Of a stretch of 8,985 nucleotides of DNA, positions 7,450-8,985 are shown in pieces. Origin of the DNA: Rhodoferax sp. (GTDB lineage: Bacteria; Pseudomonadota; Gammaproteobacteria; Burkholderiales; Burkholderiaceae_C); contig JAIFMR010000056.1 in the NCBI GenBank assembly GCA_020048255.1, positions 1-8,985 of the forward strand, written 5' to 3'. The position numbers were made by a program, and so were the translations under genes. The notes below the pieces were generated by a model, which was not told the DNA's origin, did not search any database, and was given only the letters and a program-made list of their open reading frames with translations. Positions within the stretch are counted from its first letter, which is position 1. Each line of letters opens with the position of its first letter.

Positions 7450-7466
7450 GGTGTGCGTGCCCTGCG

Positions 7467-8111
7467 TTATGCGCCGTAGCTGATGGAGCGGCCCTGGATG
7501 CTGATGCCAACGGGCACGCTGTTGGCGTTGCCTGCGGACTGCTTGGCGCGCTCTGACGTGATCATGTAGCCGTAGCCGTAGGTAACGCCGCCACCCGGGA
7601 TAACCTGCTTGAACGCGCACAGGGTGCGGGCGCGGCCAATTTTTAGCATCGCCTTGTAAGTGGCATTGGCCGGGTCGTGGCCTATGGTGAGGGTGAGTGT
7701 TTCGGGGTTCAGGCCGATAGGCACGTTGATGGCGTTGCGCTTGGAAAGCGGGGAAACGGTGCCGTACTTGACATCACCGCCGGAGTTGTCGAGCGTGAGA
7801 ATTTGCGGGATTTCGGTCCAGCTGCTGACAAGCTGCGCGGTGCCCGTGCCGGTGCCTGCGGGGTACCAATTGACATCGGTGGTGTCTTGGTCCATCAGGC
7901 TGAAAGTGTCGGCAGTGAGCTGGTCTACTTTAAACACGGACTCATTGATGTCATCCCAGCCGGATTTGATCAAAACTTCGGCGTCGTCAGAGTAGCCATG
8001 GGCGGTGGCTGAGGCCACGGCCGGGTCGGCATTGCTAAGGGCAGATACCACTTTGGCGGCGGCAAACGTGGTGCTGTAGTAAAACTTGGAGCCTTCTGGG
8101 AAGTAATACAT
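7467..8111 (-). CDS. Major tail tube protein with inserted FCCH-like domain
   Basis: A 214-residue protein just upstream of the tail chaperone genes, where gpV-type tube proteins lie. Residues 1-19 (MYYFPEGSKFYYSTTF onward) and about 93-214 form the tube-like part, with typical beta-strand segments such as SSWTEIPQILTLDNSGGD, a core LTLTIGHDPANATYKAML, and a C-terminal strand ending in PVGISIQGRSISYGA. Between them, residues about 20-92 look like a separate small beta domain (see its own entry). The protein would polymerise into the hollow tail tube around the tape measure. The start at 8111 follows the terminator stop by 23 bases and is preceded by a GAAAGA stretch that may serve as ribosome binding site, although the spacing is long. 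No membrane segment is seen. Tube identity rests on position and fold pattern rather than a clear named family. Confidence 0.82.
   Translation of the reverse strand: MYYFPEGSKFYYSTTFAAAKVVSALSNADPAVASATAHGYSDDAEVLIKSGWDDINESVFKVDQLTADTFSLMDQDTTDVNWYPAGTGTGTAQLVSSWTEIPQILTLDNSGGDVKYGTVSPLSKRNAINVPIGLNPETLTLTIGHDPANATYKAMLKIGRARTLCAFKQVIPGGGVTYGYGYMITSERAKQSAGNANSVPVGISIQGRSISYGA
7836..8054 (-). other. FCCH-like beta domain inserted in the tail tube protein (residues ~20-92)
   Basis: Residues about 20-92 of the tube protein fit the small domain that databases label as ubiquitin-activating enzyme E1 FCCH-like when it occurs in phage structural proteins. The key pattern is present: DPAVASATAHGYSDDAEVLI, then a WDDINESVFKV strand, ADTFSLMDQD and a Gly/Thr-rich end. 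In phages it is a structural decoration and has nothing to do with ubiquitin. The pattern match is from memory of the family, not a search. Confidence 0.6.
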
Positions 8112-8134
8112 GGTGCAGGTCTTTCAAAAATCAA

Positions 8135-8563
8135 TCAAAAAACGCCAGGAGTGGCGCGCTGTAAAACAGTGAACAAAACGGTTGCGCAGGCGGTGCGCTC
8201 GCCGTCAGCATCAAAGTTGAAGCTGATGGGCCCGGGCTCGGTATTGGCGGCAACACCACCCAAGGTGGGGTCGGCCATGACGGCGGCGTAGGCCGCTTGG
8301 GAAAGCGCATCTACCGCAACATCCGGCGCCGTACCGGCACCAAACCGGGCAAAACACTCCACCGCCACGCTGATGGCCCAGGAAATGGGCTGGCCAGCCA
8401 TGTCAAAGGCACCCGGCTCGGCAGCTGCTGGCTGCACCACCACGGCTTGCGCCACGTCTGCAGACACAGGCCGCATGTACACCCGTTGAGGCGTGGGCAG
8501 GCCTGGCACACCGGTAAGGGCGGCCAGCACGGCGGTGACAGCGTTTGTGGCCAGGCTGCTCAT
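8135..8563 (-). CDS. Tail terminator / completion protein (gpU- or gpZ-like)
   Basis: A 142-residue protein between the head-tail joining gene and the tail tube gene. Its start overlaps the joining gene's stop (ATGA at 8560-8563). The N-terminus is a helix (SSLATNAVTAVLAALTGVPG), followed by a strand-rich centre (QAVVVQPAAAEPG, ISWAISVAVECFARFG), a helix at about residues 80-95 (AVDALSQAAYAAVMADPTL) and final strands (ISFNFDADGERTACATVLFTVLQRA). This alpha/beta order fits proteins that cap the finished tail tube and present it to the head. Lambda has two genes here, Z and U, but this window has only one, so I cannot tell which it replaces; the fold pattern favours U. Confidence 0.65.
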   Translation of the reverse strand: MSSLATNAVTAVLAALTGVPGLPTPQRVYMRPVSADVAQAVVVQPAAAEPGAFDMAGQPISWAISVAVECFARFGAGTAPDVAVDALSQAAYAAVMADPTLGGVAANTEPGPISFNFDADGERTACATVLFTVLQRATPGVF

Positions 8564-8847
8564 GCGGCAGTCTCCAACAGCAAGCGGCTGATGCCAGTGC
8601 CGTCAGGCTCATGGGCGGCCACCAGGTAGCTGGTGCCCTTGACCACCACAGGCAAACCCACCGGGTTGGCGGGCACGCTGGTGGTTGGCAGGGTGATGGC
8701 TGGCTGGCTGCTGGCCATGCCGTAGGTGCCCACAGAGCCCAGCGCGTAGTTGGCGTCGAACAGGGCCGCCACCGTGACCCCGTTGAGGGTGGCGGTGTCG
8801 GCAAATTCGGTGGTGTCGAAAAACACGCTGAGGTCTTCGGTGAACAT
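8560..8847 (-). CDS. Head-tail joining protein (gpFII-like)
   Basis: A 95-residue protein with the layout of lambda gpFII, which sits at the portal-proximal end and provides the surface for tail docking. It begins with a short helix region (MFTEDLSVFFDTTEFADTA), has strands around NGVTVAALFDANYALG, a loop rich in Ser/Pro/Thr, then VVVKGTSYLVAAHEPDGTGI and a terminal strand (SRLLLETAA). The turn of KGTSYLV followed by a DGTG loop resembles the C-terminal half of gpFII. The start at 8847 is 13 bases after the stop of the capsid-region gene; no strong Shine-Dalgarno is visible, only a purine patch overlapping that stop. The stop overlaps the next gene's start, which suggests translational coupling. 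Confidence 0.68.
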   Translation of the reverse strand: MFTEDLSVFFDTTEFADTATLNGVTVAALFDANYALGSVGTYGMASSQPAITLPTTSVPANPVGLPVVVKGTSYLVAAHEPDGTGISRLLLETAA

Positions 8848-8860
8848 GGCAGGCCGGGCT

Positions 8861-8985
8861 TTACGCCACCGCGTTGGTGATCAGGTAACCAGCAGCGGCG
8901 GATGCCAGCACCGGTGCCTCAGCCCGCGTTACCGGGTACACCCAGCTCTTGGTGTTGCGGTCGTAGTAGGGCTCTTCCACCTGCG
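8861..8985 (-). CDS. C-terminal end of a capsid-region protein, possibly the major capsid protein (5' end outside window)
   Basis: Only the last 40 complete codons and the TAA stop (8861-8863) are present; the gene enters from the right edge. The visible residues include VEEPYYDRNTKSWVYPVTRAEAPVL followed by an alanine-rich ASAAAGYLITNAVA end, written here in two pieces because only the tail is seen. The position just before the head-tail joining gene, plus a C-terminus with a Trp, a basic residue and APVL before hydrophobic strands, fits a gpE-type major capsid protein. A small gpFI-like or other head protein is also possible. Family identity cannot be settled from this fragment. Confidence 0.45.
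   Translation of the reverse strand, partial: QVEEPYYDRNTKSWVYPVTRAEAPVLASAAAGYLITNAVA

Noticed and set aside
7450..7620. Longer N-terminus for the gpG-like chaperone from an ATG at 7620
   Set aside because: The extra 57 residues are Arg/Gln/His-rich, overlap the tube gene in another frame and look like non-coding read-through. The ATG at 7449 fits the gene spacing.
1..8985. tRNA genes, CRISPR arrays, insertion sequences, diversity-generating retroelement, internal promoters or terminators
   Set aside because: I looked for them on both strands and saw no clover-leaf gene, regular repeat-spacer pattern, transposase, reverse transcriptase, or GC stem followed by a U-run between genes. The operon leaves almost no intergenic space.

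Overview
The window is one stretch of a siphophage late operon, from a phage or an integrated prophage. Every credible gene lies on the minus strand, so transcription runs from base 8985 towards base 1. The genes are packed tightly: several neighbours share a 4-base ATGA stop/start overlap and the remaining gaps are only 13 to about 23 bases. The order is that of lambda-type head-tail joining and tail genes, and there are no host metabolic genes, RNA genes, insertion sequences or CRISPR arrays. The high G+C content (roughly 60-68% in samples I counted) and the protein style suggest a Gram-negative host, perhaps a Burkholderiales betaproteobacterium. That host assignment is inference and cannot be proven from this window.

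Layout in transcription order: the last 40 codons of a capsid-region gene (8861-8985, cut by the right edge); a gpFII-like head-tail joining protein (8560-8847); a tail terminator (8135-8563); a tail tube protein with an inserted domain (7467-8111); a gpG-like tail assembly chaperone (7111-7449); a DUF1799 gene that reads as its -1 frameshift extension (6746-7024, open in frame back to 7114); an 1107-residue tape measure protein (3403-6726); a gpL-like tail-tip protein (2900-3406); a gpM-like tail-tip protein (2568-2903); and a large tip/host-specificity protein J (1-2571, cut by the left edge).

The most interesting element is a canonical A AAA AAC slippery heptamer immediately before the UAG stop of the chaperone gene (7114-7120). 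A -1 shift there reads straight into the DUF1799 frame with no stop in between and gives a predicted 234-residue fusion. This is the logic of lambda gpG/gpGT, but with a different slippery sequence and a DUF1799 domain in the T position. Other points worth a second look are an FCCH-like domain inserted in the tail tube protein, a tail-tip set that has no K or I gene and has L before M, an abrupt drop in G+C in the last ~140 bases of the J-like gene, and a second in-frame A AAA AAG heptamer inside the gpM-like gene.

Together these products would connect the filled head to the tail (joining protein, terminator), build the tube around a tape measure loaded with chaperone (tube protein, G/GT, tape measure) and assemble the tip that contacts the host (L, M, J).
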